The position numbers were made by a program, and so were the translations under genes. Below are positions 30,697-39,845 of a stretch of DNA of 64,000 nucleotides, piece by piece. The notes under the pieces were generated by a model. That model ran no database searches and was not told the origin of the DNA. It saw only the letters and a list, made by a program, of their open reading frames with translations. This DNA is from Saprolegnia diclina VS20 (taxonomy: Eukaryota; Oomycota; Saprolegniomycetes; Saprolegniales; Saprolegniaceae), in NCBI RefSeq assembly GCF_000281045.1, contig NW_008246084.1:346411-410410 (forward strand), in the 5' to 3' direction. Every line of letters starts with the position of its first letter. The first letter of the stretch is position 1.

Positions 30697-32239
30697 TTAG
30701 CGCAGCACCGAGTGCCCAAAGAGAAATCGCGCAATGTGCAAGTACGTTGGCTTGAAGTGCGTCGACGGACTCGACATGATGCACGCCATCGAGAGACAAA
30801 ACACGAGCACCTAGATCCCGATACCTTGATACATTGATACCACATGGAGACCACGTACCTCGGCGTGTTTGATGCGCAGCGCGCGCACGAGTGGCTTGTG
30901 CTTCAGGACGGTCCAGATGATCTCGAGACCCCGGGCAGCGCAGTAGAGCATGAGCTCGATCCGGCGTTTGGGGTCTTCAAAGAAGAGACTGAGGCCCGAG
31001 AGACTGCCGGCGATGAGGCCTGTGACGCCATAGTCGCGATGGCAGATATTGCGCGGAATGCAAATCGCGAGCTTGACAATGCTTTGGTACGACGAGAGGA
31101 ACGCCGACGAGCGCAATGTGGCATACGCCACGTGCAAGACGGACGCGATCGGCGCGGTCTGGAGCTTCTGGGAGCGGAAGAGCACGAACGGGATCGCGTG
31201 CACGGGTAGGTAGACCTTGGACGCGCGAACCATGCCACCCGAGACCAAGTCTTTGACCGAGTGCGTGAGGCACGACTCTCTACACGGTGATCCAAATCAT
31301 CGAAAAGAGCACAATGGCGTACAAATGAAAGTGGGGCTGGCACGGCCGGAACGGGATGAGCGCGCCGGTGGTATCGTTTGTATCGCTGCGCCAGCGCTGG
31401 CGGATAGCGTAGTCGACGCCGCCGTGCGTCATGTTGCCGAGTTGCAGGATCCAGTGGTAGTACCCCTAACATCGCTGGTTCGTCGTTGCATGTCGCATGT
31501 CGACAGACGCGCGTCATACCTTGGGCAGCAGCTCGGGCTGGAAGAGCGCGCCATAGACGATCGGCGCGTTGCACAAGCCAAAGAGGATCTCGGTCATGTA
31601 CTTGACAGGTACGTGGCACGTGTTTTGAAGAAATTTCTTGGGCTCTTCGGCGTGCCGGAGCACAATGTCGAGCATGCGGATAAAGATGTAGAGCGAGATG
31701 ACGGGACGGCGCGACGGTGCGTCGACAAGGAGGCTCAGCCCGCAGACAGCGCCTGCGATCGCCTTGTTGATGCGGTCGTCGTGGTGCACGCCGCGTACGT
31801 GGTTGACAACCACCTCGGCGGCACGGTACGAGCCGACCATCGTGCCGACAAAGAGCCCAAACCGGATCGAGTCGGCTTTCGAGAGCAGCCGGAGTGCGTC
31901 GGCGTACGACGCTGTGTTCATGCCCCACTTGCGCGACGCGAGGAGGAGCGCGGTTGCTGCTTTGGCGCCGTACGCATAGAGAAACGCACGCAACGCCGCC
32001 TTGAGCGCGCGCTTTAGCTGCGCAACCTCGGACTTTTCGTACTCGAGGCGCTCGAGCCGCGCCTTGGCCTCGCGCTCCTTGGCGTCCTTGCGCTCGAGCA
32101 GGTGGTTGTGCTTCTCGAGCACGGCCGGCGTCAGCGTCAGCGGCTCGGAGGATGGCAGCTCGAAGAAGCTCGAGTGGTTGCGCAGGATCGTCGTCCGCGC
32201 GCTGGGCTCGCCAAACACGGCCGAGTACACGCGCTCCAT
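30697..32239 (-). CDS. TMEM135-like membrane protein, four exons
   Basis: Exons 31520-32239, 31323-31465, 30859-31279, 30697-30810; introns 43-54 nt; 465 codons in frame. TMEM135 and its fungal relatives are multi-pass proteins of peroxisomes/mitochondria with Tim17-like repeats, implicated in organelle dynamics and lipid handling. Here the cysteine motif RPCQPHFHLESCLTHSV is followed by KVYLPVHAIPFVLFRSQKL, LRSSAFLSSYQSIVKLAICI, GLIAGSLSGLSLFFEDPKRR and ELMLYCAARGLEIIW, the family's diagnostic C-terminal order. The first 240 residues contain a coiled helix (LLERKDAKEREAKARLERLE) and a related set of hydrophobic segments (IAGAVCGLSLLVDAPSRRPV), showing the internal duplication. The promoter holds paired CCGGAT motifs at 32293-32313. 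Confidence 0.8.
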
Positions 32240-32292
32240 CTTGCTGCGTCTTCTTCTCAAGCGAGCTTTGACAAAGACAGGAAGATTCTGCA

Positions 32293-32313
32293 TATCCGGA
32301 TCGCATCCGGATA
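32293..32313. promoter_or_regulatory. Paired CCGGAT motif upstream of the TMEM135-like gene
   Basis: TATCCGGAT at 32293-32301 and ATCCGGATA at 32305-32313, with centres 12 bp apart, 55-75 bp upstream of the start at 32239. Confidence 0.5.
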
Positions 32314-32639
32314 CGATCGGCAAACTGCAAATCGATGGCCGGTCGTCATGAGGATGATGAGGACGACGACGACGAGGCCAATGGCATCCACGGGCTTCCT
32401 CCTGATGCCCGTCGCTGCATGGAGTATGGATGGAATGCAAGGCGAGAGGCCAGGTACGTGGCATATGATGCGGCCTCGCGCAATATGATCACTTTCGCCG
32501 TCTAAGATCTGAGTGGCGCCGTCGATGGTGACAAAGGCGGCCACAGCATCGGCTCTTGCTACATGCAGTCGAGATACGAGGAAGACGTGACAGACGACGT
32601 AGATTAAATATAAGGTTTGTACGGGACCACGCATGTACA
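32314..32639. other. Intergenic spacer
   Basis: Upstream of the TMEM135-like gene and downstream of the first PX-like gene. A minus-strand frame at 32257-32667 has no recognisable features. Nothing else is seen. Confidence 0.4.
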
Positions 32640-33815
32640 TTAGAGGGTCGTGTCCCAGCCCGACCACGCGGCGGGGGCAGGCTTGGCCGCAGGCTTGACC
32701 GGATCGACGCTCGAGTGGAGGCCCGTCAAGTCGATTTCTTCATCGTCTTCGTCGTCGTCGCTCGAGCTCACACTCGTGCGCGATGCCGAATGCTGCTGGG
32801 CCGGTCCCTCGGAGGCGTGCGGCGCCACGTCCTCCGGGAGGAACTGCTTCATGGGCATCGGGTCGTCCTTGTCGGCCAAGAAGCTGTCAAAGTACACATC
32901 GTTGCCCGCGGGGCGGCGCAAAACGGGCTCAGACGAGAGGCGGTTGAGCGTGCTATTGCTCGACGATGCCAGGTCGTACCGGAATTCCGGCTGGGGTTGG
33001 GGCGCTGGCGGCGCTTGCGGGCGGGCCATGGACGACTCGCGCGACGAGAAGCGCTCCTCCAACTCTTCGTTGGGCACCGAGAAGCGGCCGATCGACGTGG
33101 CCTTGAAGCCCGGCTCGGACCGGATCGCGGCGGGTTGTGGCACCGTGCTCATGACCGGGGGTGGGCCCGAGACCGACCGGCGCATGCTGTTGAAGCCGCG
33201 CGGGTTCATGGACGCAACGTCGCTACGCGTCGACGTCGGCGTCGTCATGGTATTTTCGCGCACGAAAACCGAGTCGCGCGGGACTTGGTTCTCCGGCAGC
33301 ACAGTCGCGTTCTGGAGAAGGAAGCGGAGGACGAGCGTGACGACTTGGCCGCCGCACGTCGGGCATTTGGGCGACGGGTTAAAGACCTTCCCGACGACGA
33401 GCGACACAAAGTTGCGGAAGGCTTGCATGCGGTAGTTGATGACGACCTTGGACTTGGACGAAAAGTAGTGCTTCTTGGGAAACTCAAAGTCGGCGACGAC
33501 TTTGGCAATGTTTTCGCAGCGTGGGCACGTCGGCAGCGTGTCAAAGAGGTCGAGGAGGCTCTCTTTAAACTCGAGAAAGTCCGTGTACCGGCGCTTCGAC
33601 TCCTTGATGACGGACGTAGCACCTCGCCGCACGAGGATGCGGTAGTAGGTCACATTGTCGATCGGGCTCGCGTTGAGGATCCACGTCTTGATGTTCATGT
33701 CGTCGAGCCCCATCGAGGTCTGCGACGAGAAGCGCGGCGAGCCCGTCATGGAGCTGCGCGAGTTGGTCTTCATGAGGCGCTGGCTGCTGCTCATGCTCAT
33801 GGACGTCGTCGTCAT
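32640..33815 (-). CDS. PX-like domain protein with two inserted CxxC pairs, copy 1
   Basis: Intronless, 391 codons. Residues about 35-170 form a PX-like (phox homology) fold: KTWILNASPIDNVTYYRILV, then ESKRRYTDFLEFKESLLDLF with the RRYTDF element that contacts phosphatidylinositol 3-phosphate, FPKKHYF at the position of the membrane-binding loop, and NYRMQAFRNFVSLVV as the last helix. Two cysteine pairs not found in ordinary PX domains are inserted: PTCPRCEN before the loop and PKCPTCGGQ after the last helix. Together they could bind one zinc ion. The C-terminal 220 residues are disordered, with acidic (SSSDDDEDDEEIDL) and proline-rich parts, ending in WSGWDTTL. The start at 33813-33815 is the first ATG after an A/T-rich leader. 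Confidence 0.75.
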   Translation of the reverse strand: MTTTSMSMSSSQRLMKTNSRSSMTGSPRFSSQTSMGLDDMNIKTWILNASPIDNVTYYRILVRRGATSVIKESKRRYTDFLEFKESLLDLFDTLPTCPRCENIAKVVADFEFPKKHYFSSKSKVVINYRMQAFRNFVSLVVGKVFNPSPKCPTCGGQVVTLVLRFLLQNATVLPENQVPRDSVFVRENTMTTPTSTRSDVASMNPRGFNSMRRSVSGPPPVMSTVPQPAAIRSEPGFKATSIGRFSVPNEELEERFSSRESSMARPQAPPAPQPQPEFRYDLASSSNSTLNRLSSEPVLRRPAGNDVYFDSFLADKDDPMPMKQFLPEDVAPHASEGPAQQHSASRTSVSSSDDDEDDEEIDLTGLHSSVDPVKPAAKPAPAAWSGWDTTL

Positions 33816-34644
33816 GAGGGCGTCGGCTCGAGTGGGCACGGAAATAATTGAAGAATGCCACTGGTTACGTGCACGATAAATATATTGAATATTAATATAC
33901 TGTATTTTAATTCGAATGCAACCCAGATTCGCCGGCAAGTGGCTTGCAAACGACCGCAAAAAATGGCGAGAAAAAAAGTACGGACCCCACTGTGTTCGAT
34001 AGCGTGAGGTAATATTATTACAGCGGGCGCACGCCATGGGCTATGCCACCGTGGAACGGACAGGGCCTTCTCTCGTCGCGACATGCTTCCGCTACCTTGG
34101 CATCGTTCGACAAGGGCGCTCAACGTTGCGTCTTGACGCTCGTCATATACAATATTCTTGAGCGCGAGCGCGCTCGGCGGGAGATGCCGCGGTCCAGAAA
34201 TATTTGTCGGCAGTGATCGGCACGCTTGATGTGATAGCGTACATCGTACAGTATGTACGTGTATATTCTATTGTTGTATTAATGTACAATGTATGACATG
34301 TACGGGTTGAAGCACGGCACTTTTGTGCGTCAAATTTGCAGACGCAACTTCTCTTGGCCGGTTGCAGCGAATCTGCCGAGCTTGCCACGCCTTTGCCACC
34401 GAGACAAGTGATGCGAGGATGGCGAGCGCGGCCACGGGACGCCATCCATGGCTCGTCGCGACAGTGACGACGGGCGCTATCGCGACGACGTCGCGCGAGG
34501 TGAGTCACGCACGACTCACGGGATAGCCAGCACGGAACGTGCGTCTGATAGTAGGTGATCGAATGGTTGGCGGCGATCACCCTTGCAAATTAAACAAGCA
34601 CGCATGTATTACGGGAAGCGTAGTTACACGCGTGCGCTGGCAGC
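33816..34644. other. Intergenic region between the PX-like paralogues
   Basis: A/T-rich near 33870-33910 (promoter of the first copy) and TGTAC-rich near 34250-34300. CCAAT-like boxes are not obvious. No coding signal. Confidence 0.4.
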
Positions 34645-35439
34645 CTACACGGCGGCCACTTGGCGATGGCGCACCATGGATGTGGACGACGGTGTCATTG
34701 GGTCGGCTGCTGCGATGGGTGGGGTGTACATGGGCACACTCAGGCTCGAGAGCGGCACGCGTTGGACTTGCACGACCTTGACGATCGTGCGGCCTCGATA
34801 GCACTCAATTTTGCTTGCCGTCCGACAATACTCGTGGAAGAAGCGACGCGGCTCGAGCGACTCTGCGATCGCGTCGAGCGTCGCGCCGGCAGTGAGCGGG
34901 GTTGCGCCGTCGAGCAAGAAGGCTTTTGCGATCTCGAATGCCTTTCCGCCGCAAATCTGGCACTTGGGGGTGGATGTGAACGTGTGCGCCATGATGCAGG
35001 AGAGGAAGCGAGCGAGCTGAAGCGACCGCTCGTACACGACCTTGTCCGAGTGCTTGAAGACCTTCTTGCCCGGAAACGGAAAGCGCTCAATGATACGGCC
35101 AAAGCTCACGCAGCCTGGGCACCGATAGCGTGTAAAGCGCACACAGCTGAAGAGGCGCTCGCGCAGGGTCTCAAAGGCCGAGTAGCTCTGGGCCACAGAC
35201 CATTGCGTCTGCGTGCCCAGGTGCAGCGCGTGAATGACGTACTTGGTCTTGCCACCAACGCGAAGATGGTCGACGATGTAGAGCTGCACCATCGACACGT
35301 CCGACGGCCGCATGACGTGCGAGGCAAAGACCATGAGCGCCGGTGCAGATGTTGCTGCATCGTCGTCGTCCACGGCGACAGCATGCGCGGCCTCGCTCAT
35401 GAGCAGCGGCGCGAGGTCGACGTCCTGGCGCGGGCTCAT
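34645..35439 (-). CDS. PX-like domain protein with two CxxC pairs, copy 2
   Basis: Intronless, 264 codons. Same plan as the gene at 32640-33815: a strand pair (VQLYIVDHLRVGGKTKYVIH), QSYSAFETLRERLFSCVRF in place of the RRYTDF element, YRCPGCVSFG as the first cysteine pair, FPFPGKKVFKHSDKV as the loop, ERSLQLARFLSCIMAHTF as the last helix, and PKCQICGGKAF as the second pair. The RRY arginine is replaced, so phosphoinositide binding may be altered or lost while both cysteine pairs are kept. The N-terminal 40 residues are acidic and variable, and the C-terminal tail is short. The order and strand next to copy 1 suggest tandem duplication, followed by divergence. Confidence 0.72.
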   Translation of the reverse strand: MSPRQDVDLAPLLMSEAAHAVAVDDDDAATSAPALMVFASHVMRPSDVSMVQLYIVDHLRVGGKTKYVIHALHLGTQTQWSVAQSYSAFETLRERLFSCVRFTRYRCPGCVSFGRIIERFPFPGKKVFKHSDKVVYERSLQLARFLSCIMAHTFTSTPKCQICGGKAFEIAKAFLLDGATPLTAGATLDAIAESLEPRRFFHEYCRTASKIECYRGRTIVKVVQVQRVPLSSLSVPMYTPPIAAADPMTPSSTSMVRHRQVAAV

Positions 35440-35524
35440 GGCCTATTTCCGACTGCTGACGGCGATCTTGTGTTTTGTGGATTTGGATTTCTATTTTTAG
35501 ATGCTACCATGGCGTTCGCGCATC

Positions 35525-35546
35525 TTCCGGATACGCTCGTATCCGG
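35525..35546. promoter_or_regulatory. Paired CCGGAT motif upstream of PX-like copy 2
   Basis: TTCCGGATA at 35525-35533 and TATCCGG at 35540-35546, 85-105 bp upstream of the start at 35439. Confidence 0.45.
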
Positions 35547-35769
35547 CGTCTCGGAACGTGGCGCGACAGCAACATGGCGGCTTTCTGCGTCAACGTCGCC
35601 GGTGGAATCCGCGATGAAGGTCGACCTACACTAAATGCAGAAGCTTAGACGACGGTTGAGTAGGCTGTTGTCTGGTGAAACGCAATACAGTGGCAAGGAC
35701 ATTCAAAGTTCAAAGAATACCTGTGAGAGTGGTTGCGCTGTCTATCGAGAACAGCCAAGGGTATGCTAT

Positions 35770-36753
35770 TTACAAGGCCGATGCTAGCCCGTGCCTGGTA
35801 CCATCCGGCGAGACAGTGGGCATCGTCGAAGTCGGCGGCGCGATGCACATCGCCTCGGCCACGATATCGCTTTCGCTGGCTGCCCGGTTTCGTTGATGGT
35901 AGTGCATGGTGCACAACTGGTTGTAGCGCGCGTTCTTCTCACATCCCACATACTGGCACCGCCGCAGCTTCTTCTGGAGCAAGTCGAGGATCTCTTCGTA
36001 ACTCTGGTTGGTCAGTCCCTTGTCAGCGACCGACTTGGCTTGCAGTACGAGCTCTTTTCCGTGCTTGCAACAAAACCGGTTGCGCTGCGCATGTTTTGTG
36101 CACTCGGGGAAGCAACACATGGTGAACGCAATGTCGACGGCGCGCGTCTTGATGGCGAGCTGGCCCGTCGCGATGAGCAACTTCTCGTGCGCTGTGCAGT
36201 AGCCGCGGCCTTGGCGCACCTTGTAGCAGCCGTCGGTCCGGCACGTGCGCGCCGTTTGGGACCGCGCGGCGAGTTCGCGCCGCATCGAGCTGGCTTGATG
36301 GGCGTGCTTGCAGCACATGGAGGACCCGTCGAGGGCCTTCTCGCGACAGCGCGGAAAGCCGCACGGCACCGTCACGGCGTGCCGACTGCAAAAATGGCCG
36401 TACTCTTGAAACACCTTGGCGGCGTGTCGGCACTTGGTGTGCTGACAGAGCATCGTCGTAGTGGAGGACGTTGTCACGGAGCTCGTCGCGACGACTGCTG
36501 ATAGAGTCGTCCCATCGTCATTGGCCACGGAAGTCGGCGCCATGCCTGCGTGGTTGTCGCAGTAGCCATCTTGGTTGCAGCTCTTGGGACAGGCATGGAC
36601 GGCACACATAAAGAGCGTGTCCAAGTTGACTTCGATCACGAGCTCTTTGAGCTGCTCGTCAAACAGCGACGAGGTGGACGACGAGGTGGACGACGAGAAG
36701 GACGGATCGGGCTTCCACGGGACCTCCATGACGTCCTGAAAGTCCGGCTCCAT
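35770..36753 (-). CDS. Cys/His zinc-repeat protein, short paralogue
   Basis: Intronless, 327 codons. It repeats the first half of the protein at 28441-30546 in the same order: CAVHACPKSCNQDGYCDNH, CQHTKCRHAAKVFQEYGHFC, CGFPRCREKALDGSSMCCKH, CRTDGCYKVRQGRGYCTAH, CCFPECTKHAQRNRFCCKH, CQYVGCEKNARYNQLCTMH. It then stops after a 30-residue tail where the long paralogue has its second cluster. The N-terminus is acidic and Ser-rich (FSSSTSSSTSSLFDEQLKE) rather than basic, so it lacks the obvious nuclear signal. The start at 36753 gives MEPDFQDVMEV; an in-frame upstream ATG would add 59 residues of promoter-like sequence including CCAAT boxes and was rejected. Confidence 0.8.
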   Translation of the reverse strand: MEPDFQDVMEVPWKPDPSFSSSTSSSTSSLFDEQLKELVIEVNLDTLFMCAVHACPKSCNQDGYCDNHAGMAPTSVANDDGTTLSAVVATSSVTTSSTTTMLCQHTKCRHAAKVFQEYGHFCSRHAVTVPCGFPRCREKALDGSSMCCKHAHQASSMRRELAARSQTARTCRTDGCYKVRQGRGYCTAHEKLLIATGQLAIKTRAVDIAFTMCCFPECTKHAQRNRFCCKHGKELVLQAKSVADKGLTNQSYEEILDLLQKKLRRCQYVGCEKNARYNQLCTMHYHQRNRAASESDIVAEAMCIAPPTSTMPTVSPDGTRHGLASAL

Positions 36754-37212
36754 GATCGAGAATTCGAGCGACTGCGTATCTTTCACGCGCGCTGAGCTTC
36801 GACGCCGTAAAATATGTTCGATTTGCCCGCCAAAGATCGAACGCGGTTCAAATGCTCGCTTTGGATTGGCCAATCCAAGCATGGAAGATCTTTCGTTGCG
36901 CCCTTCCAAGGCACACAACGAGCCAATCAAACAGCGTCATTGACACCAAGATTCGTTGTACTCTAGGCTTGGATGAACCTCAACCTTGTTTCAGTGCTTG
37001 ATCCGACGAGCCATTGATTCTGTCCGCTTACACCGTGGACCGACACCAAACACATTTTGGTACTCAATCCTGGTACTACGGATATGCATATGCACCCAAC
37101 TCGTCGATGGTCAGCGATTTCGCGTTATTGTTGGTAGCCTTTCCACGCGCCCTTCTTTCCAGGCAGTCGGTTCGTCAAGCCAGAATGGTCGATGATCTCA
37201 CTTCGGCGCTTG
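36754..37212. other. Intergenic, promoter of the short Cys/His-repeat gene
   Basis: Contains GGCCAATCC and GAGCCAATC (CCAAT boxes, about 36866-36936) reading toward the zinc-repeat gene. No coding signal. Confidence 0.45.
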
Positions 37213-38071
37213 TCAATGGCGTCCGCAAACTACCGCGTCGTTCACTGCCTCCTCCTCGCACGAGGATATCGCACCGTTCGAAACGGGAGCGCACTCACAT
37301 AGTCGTCCGAGTGGCTCTTCCCAAAGAGCGCGGTCATTTCGTCTTCCATGTTGTTGCCGTGCTTGAGAAACCTAACAGCTTGTAGAATCCTTCGTCCGAA
37401 TGCTGACGTGTACAGAATGTGCATCGCATCGTCCATCGACACCTCGGACAAAACTGCTTGTCAATTCGATGATGCCACGAGCGTACCTTGCCGCTGACGT
37501 CGCGGTCGTACATGAGAAAGCACGTCAAGTAGAACAAGTCGGAGGGCTCCAAACACGACTTGTCGGCTTTGCAGCGCTCAAAGCTGCGCTCGTACTCGTC
37601 CCACGAGATGGCGCCGTTGAGGCCGTCGTTGACTTCCCACATCAAATCTTCGACTTCGGACATGGTTTTGGGGTACCCCAGCTTTTCGTAGACCTCAAAG
37701 AGCGCCGTGCGCTCAATCGCGCGCGCAAACAGGCTGGCATAGTCTTGTTGCGCGACCTCTATGCATGACGATGGGCTTCGCATCCTCCGAGCTATCGCAT
37801 TGACCCCGTAGCTTCTGGCGCTCGCTCTGTGTCGCTGCCCACTTGGCGTCGAGCCGCTTCATTTCCAGCGCATTGGCGTCCGATCCATTGGCGCGCAGCT
37901 CGGTCATCTTGGCCTCGAGGCTCTACGCTCATGGGATCAACAGAGGCCGTGATAGACGCAAGGTCCCACGAGGAGCTTTCTCGTGAGCCGCTTCTCCGGT
38001 ATCTCAATCGTGAGCGTGCGAAAGACGCGGGTGAGCTGGATGTTCTCGTCCAGCGTCCCGTGCGCCGCCAT
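37213..38071 (-). CDS. EF-hand-like calcium-binding protein, six exons
   Basis: Exons 37970-38071, 37805-37922, 37487-37758, 37414-37442, 37299-37371, 37213-37254; introns 42-47 nt; 211 codons in frame. The N-terminal helix (ANALEMKRLDAKWAATQSER) is a coiled segment. EF-hand-like helices follow: LFEVYEKLGYPKTMSEVEDLMWEV with NDGLNGAISWDEYERSF (a loop with D-x-L-N-G-x-I-x-x-x-E spacing) and LFYLTCFLMYDRDVSGKVSM, whose loop D-x-D-x-S-G-x-V is a near-canonical calcium site. The last exons (FLKHGNNMEDEMTALFG) complete the second helix pair. It resembles axonemal or calmodulin-like EF-hand proteins, but the exact subfamily is not recognised. The last acceptor is GAG rather than the usual TAG, so the C-terminal 14 residues are the least certain part. 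Confidence 0.68.
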
Positions 38072-38239
38072 GGTCGTTTCACTAAAGTTAGCTTGTTATC
38101 CCAACTAGTAACCCTAATCTTGCATGCACTGCGACCATTATTGTCTGCAACAATGGACTGCACAAGTACTGTGAATATGTATTTTGCCAAGAACGAGCGG
38201 AGACAATACTAGGTATGGCACGGGAGAGGTGGGCGCGTA

Positions 38240-39025
38240 CTAGTTTTCATAGTCCTTGGGCAAGCCGCGCTTGAGCGCGTTGAACATGTCGGCGCCGACG
38301 CCCGTCTTGGTGAACGTCTGGAGCCCGACCTTGAACTGGTTGGCGACCTCCTCGGACGCATACGAGACGTTCTCAATGCCCGCCGAGAGCGCGGCGACCT
38401 GGATCTTGCACGCGTGGACAGCGTAGTACATCCAGAAGAACGCCTCGGCGATCGTCGCGCCGCCCGTGAGGAGCCCGTGGTTGCGCAGAATGAAGAGCTT
38501 GTTGTCCGGGCCCAAGTCGGCCTTGAGGCGCGGCTTCTCGCCTTCCGAGACCGCGAGGCCTTCGTAGTCGTGGTACGAGACGCCGGCGCTCATCGCGACG
38601 TGGCTCAGCTGCGAGATCGGGAGCAAGCCAAACTTCATGGACGAGACCGCCGAGCCTTCGATCGTGTGGCAGTGCATGACGCACTTCATGTCGTGGCGGC
38701 ACTCGTGGATGCACGAGTGGATGACGTAGCCGGCGTGGTTGATGTCCCAGCCCGTCGAGCCGCGATTGATGTAGTTGCCTTTAATGTCGATCGTCACGAG
38801 GCTGCTGGCGCAAATCTCGTCGTACCGGAGGCCGAGCGGGTTGATGAGGAAGTGCGCGTTCTCGACGTCGGCGTCGTCCGCGCCGTTGGGCACGCGGCAC
38901 GTTAGATGGCCGTAAATGACTTCGTCCCAGCCAAACTTGTGGAAGAGGCGGTACGCGGCCGCGAGCTCGCAGCGCAGCGCCCACTCTTCGTCGCTCACGG
39001 GGTGCGGGAGGTCGTTGCGGCCCAT
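38240..39025 (-). CDS. Class II aldolase/adducin-like protein
   Basis: Intronless, 261 codons, the usual length for a free-standing class II aldolase domain. Zinc ligands are in place: MHCHTIEGSAV (two histidines) and NHGLLTGG (third). The conserved opening WDEVIYGHLTCRVPN and INPLGLRYDEICASSLVTID are intact. Members split or isomerise phosphosugars (fuculose-phosphate aldolase, ribulose-phosphate epimerase) or are non-catalytic adducin heads. Here all three histidines are retained, so catalysis is likely, but the substrate cannot be told. The start MGRNDLPHPVSDEEWALR was chosen because a CCAAT box (GACCAATGG) and a CATCCGGATG motif lie 50-85 bp upstream, inside what would otherwise be an N-terminal extension. 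Confidence 0.85.
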   Translation of the reverse strand: MGRNDLPHPVSDEEWALRCELAAAYRLFHKFGWDEVIYGHLTCRVPNGADDADVENAHFLINPLGLRYDEICASSLVTIDIKGNYINRGSTGWDINHAGYVIHSCIHECRHDMKCVMHCHTIEGSAVSSMKFGLLPISQLSHVAMSAGVSYHDYEGLAVSEGEKPRLKADLGPDNKLFILRNHGLLTGGATIAEAFFWMYYAVHACKIQVAALSAGIENVSYASEEVANQFKVGLQTFTKTGVGADMFNALKRGLPKDYEN

Positions 39026-39845
39026 CGAATTCGGTTCTGATTGACGACCGTGCCACCAGGGTATTGCGTCATCATCCGGATGCGACGCGAGGCCATTGGT
39101 CGAACGTACGGGGTGTTGGGACACGCGCCCGAAGATCGCGCCATCAACTTCAACTTGTGGGAACCGGGCTGCGATGGCTGAGTCTGATATACGAGCGGAG
39201 GGAAGAGCCACCGAGACCGATGCGGTGCTATCGCCTGCGCTTCTAGGTGCGCGCCTGCATAAGGTACGCGTCGCTGCTCCAGAGCTCTTCCGGAGCAGCA
39301 GTGATACCGTCCGCGTCGTTACCGTGCACCCTGCAGCATAGATACGAAAGTGCGAGTTGATGTGCCTGGCAACCGCACGCGGCAGACAAGATACTACGTC
39401 AAGTGAGCGAGCTTTTCTTGGCAACGAAGGACGACGCGGTGCTATGGTAGAGCTGCATGAACGGCCACCGTATTCGAGAGGCTATCACAGCCGACTACAG
39501 TGCTCGTTGCCGTCGCCGTACAACCCAAGGTAAATCCGAATCGCGAGCCAAATGTCACCCGAGCGGAGCACGAGATCGGGATGGTCATTCGAAAATCACG
39601 CTACGCTCCAAGGCGACCACGGGACTTTGATGTGTTCTTACGTCCTGGTGCCTTCGTTCGCAATCATCTCAGGCCCTTGTGACTGGCGGCGCTGGAATGG
39701 GTCTGACTGCATTCGTTGGGGGTGGACAGTTGAGACGGCAAACGTCATCATCCGCCTGCTCCAATAAGAAAAGGACCGTCAGTACTTAGTGCCTGAGTGC
39801 AGGCATTCGCCCCACCGAGGAGTGGGTCACGTGGAAATGTGACGT
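39026..39845. other. Intergenic region
   Basis: The aldolase promoter (39026-39120) with CATCCGGATG at 39073-39082. The rest has only short frames with no protein-like features. Confidence 0.45.

Noticed and set aside
38240-39424. 134-residue N-terminal extension of the aldolase
   Set aside because: The extension contains a CCAAT box and a CCGGAT motif, reads poorly, and the family starts near MGRNDLP.
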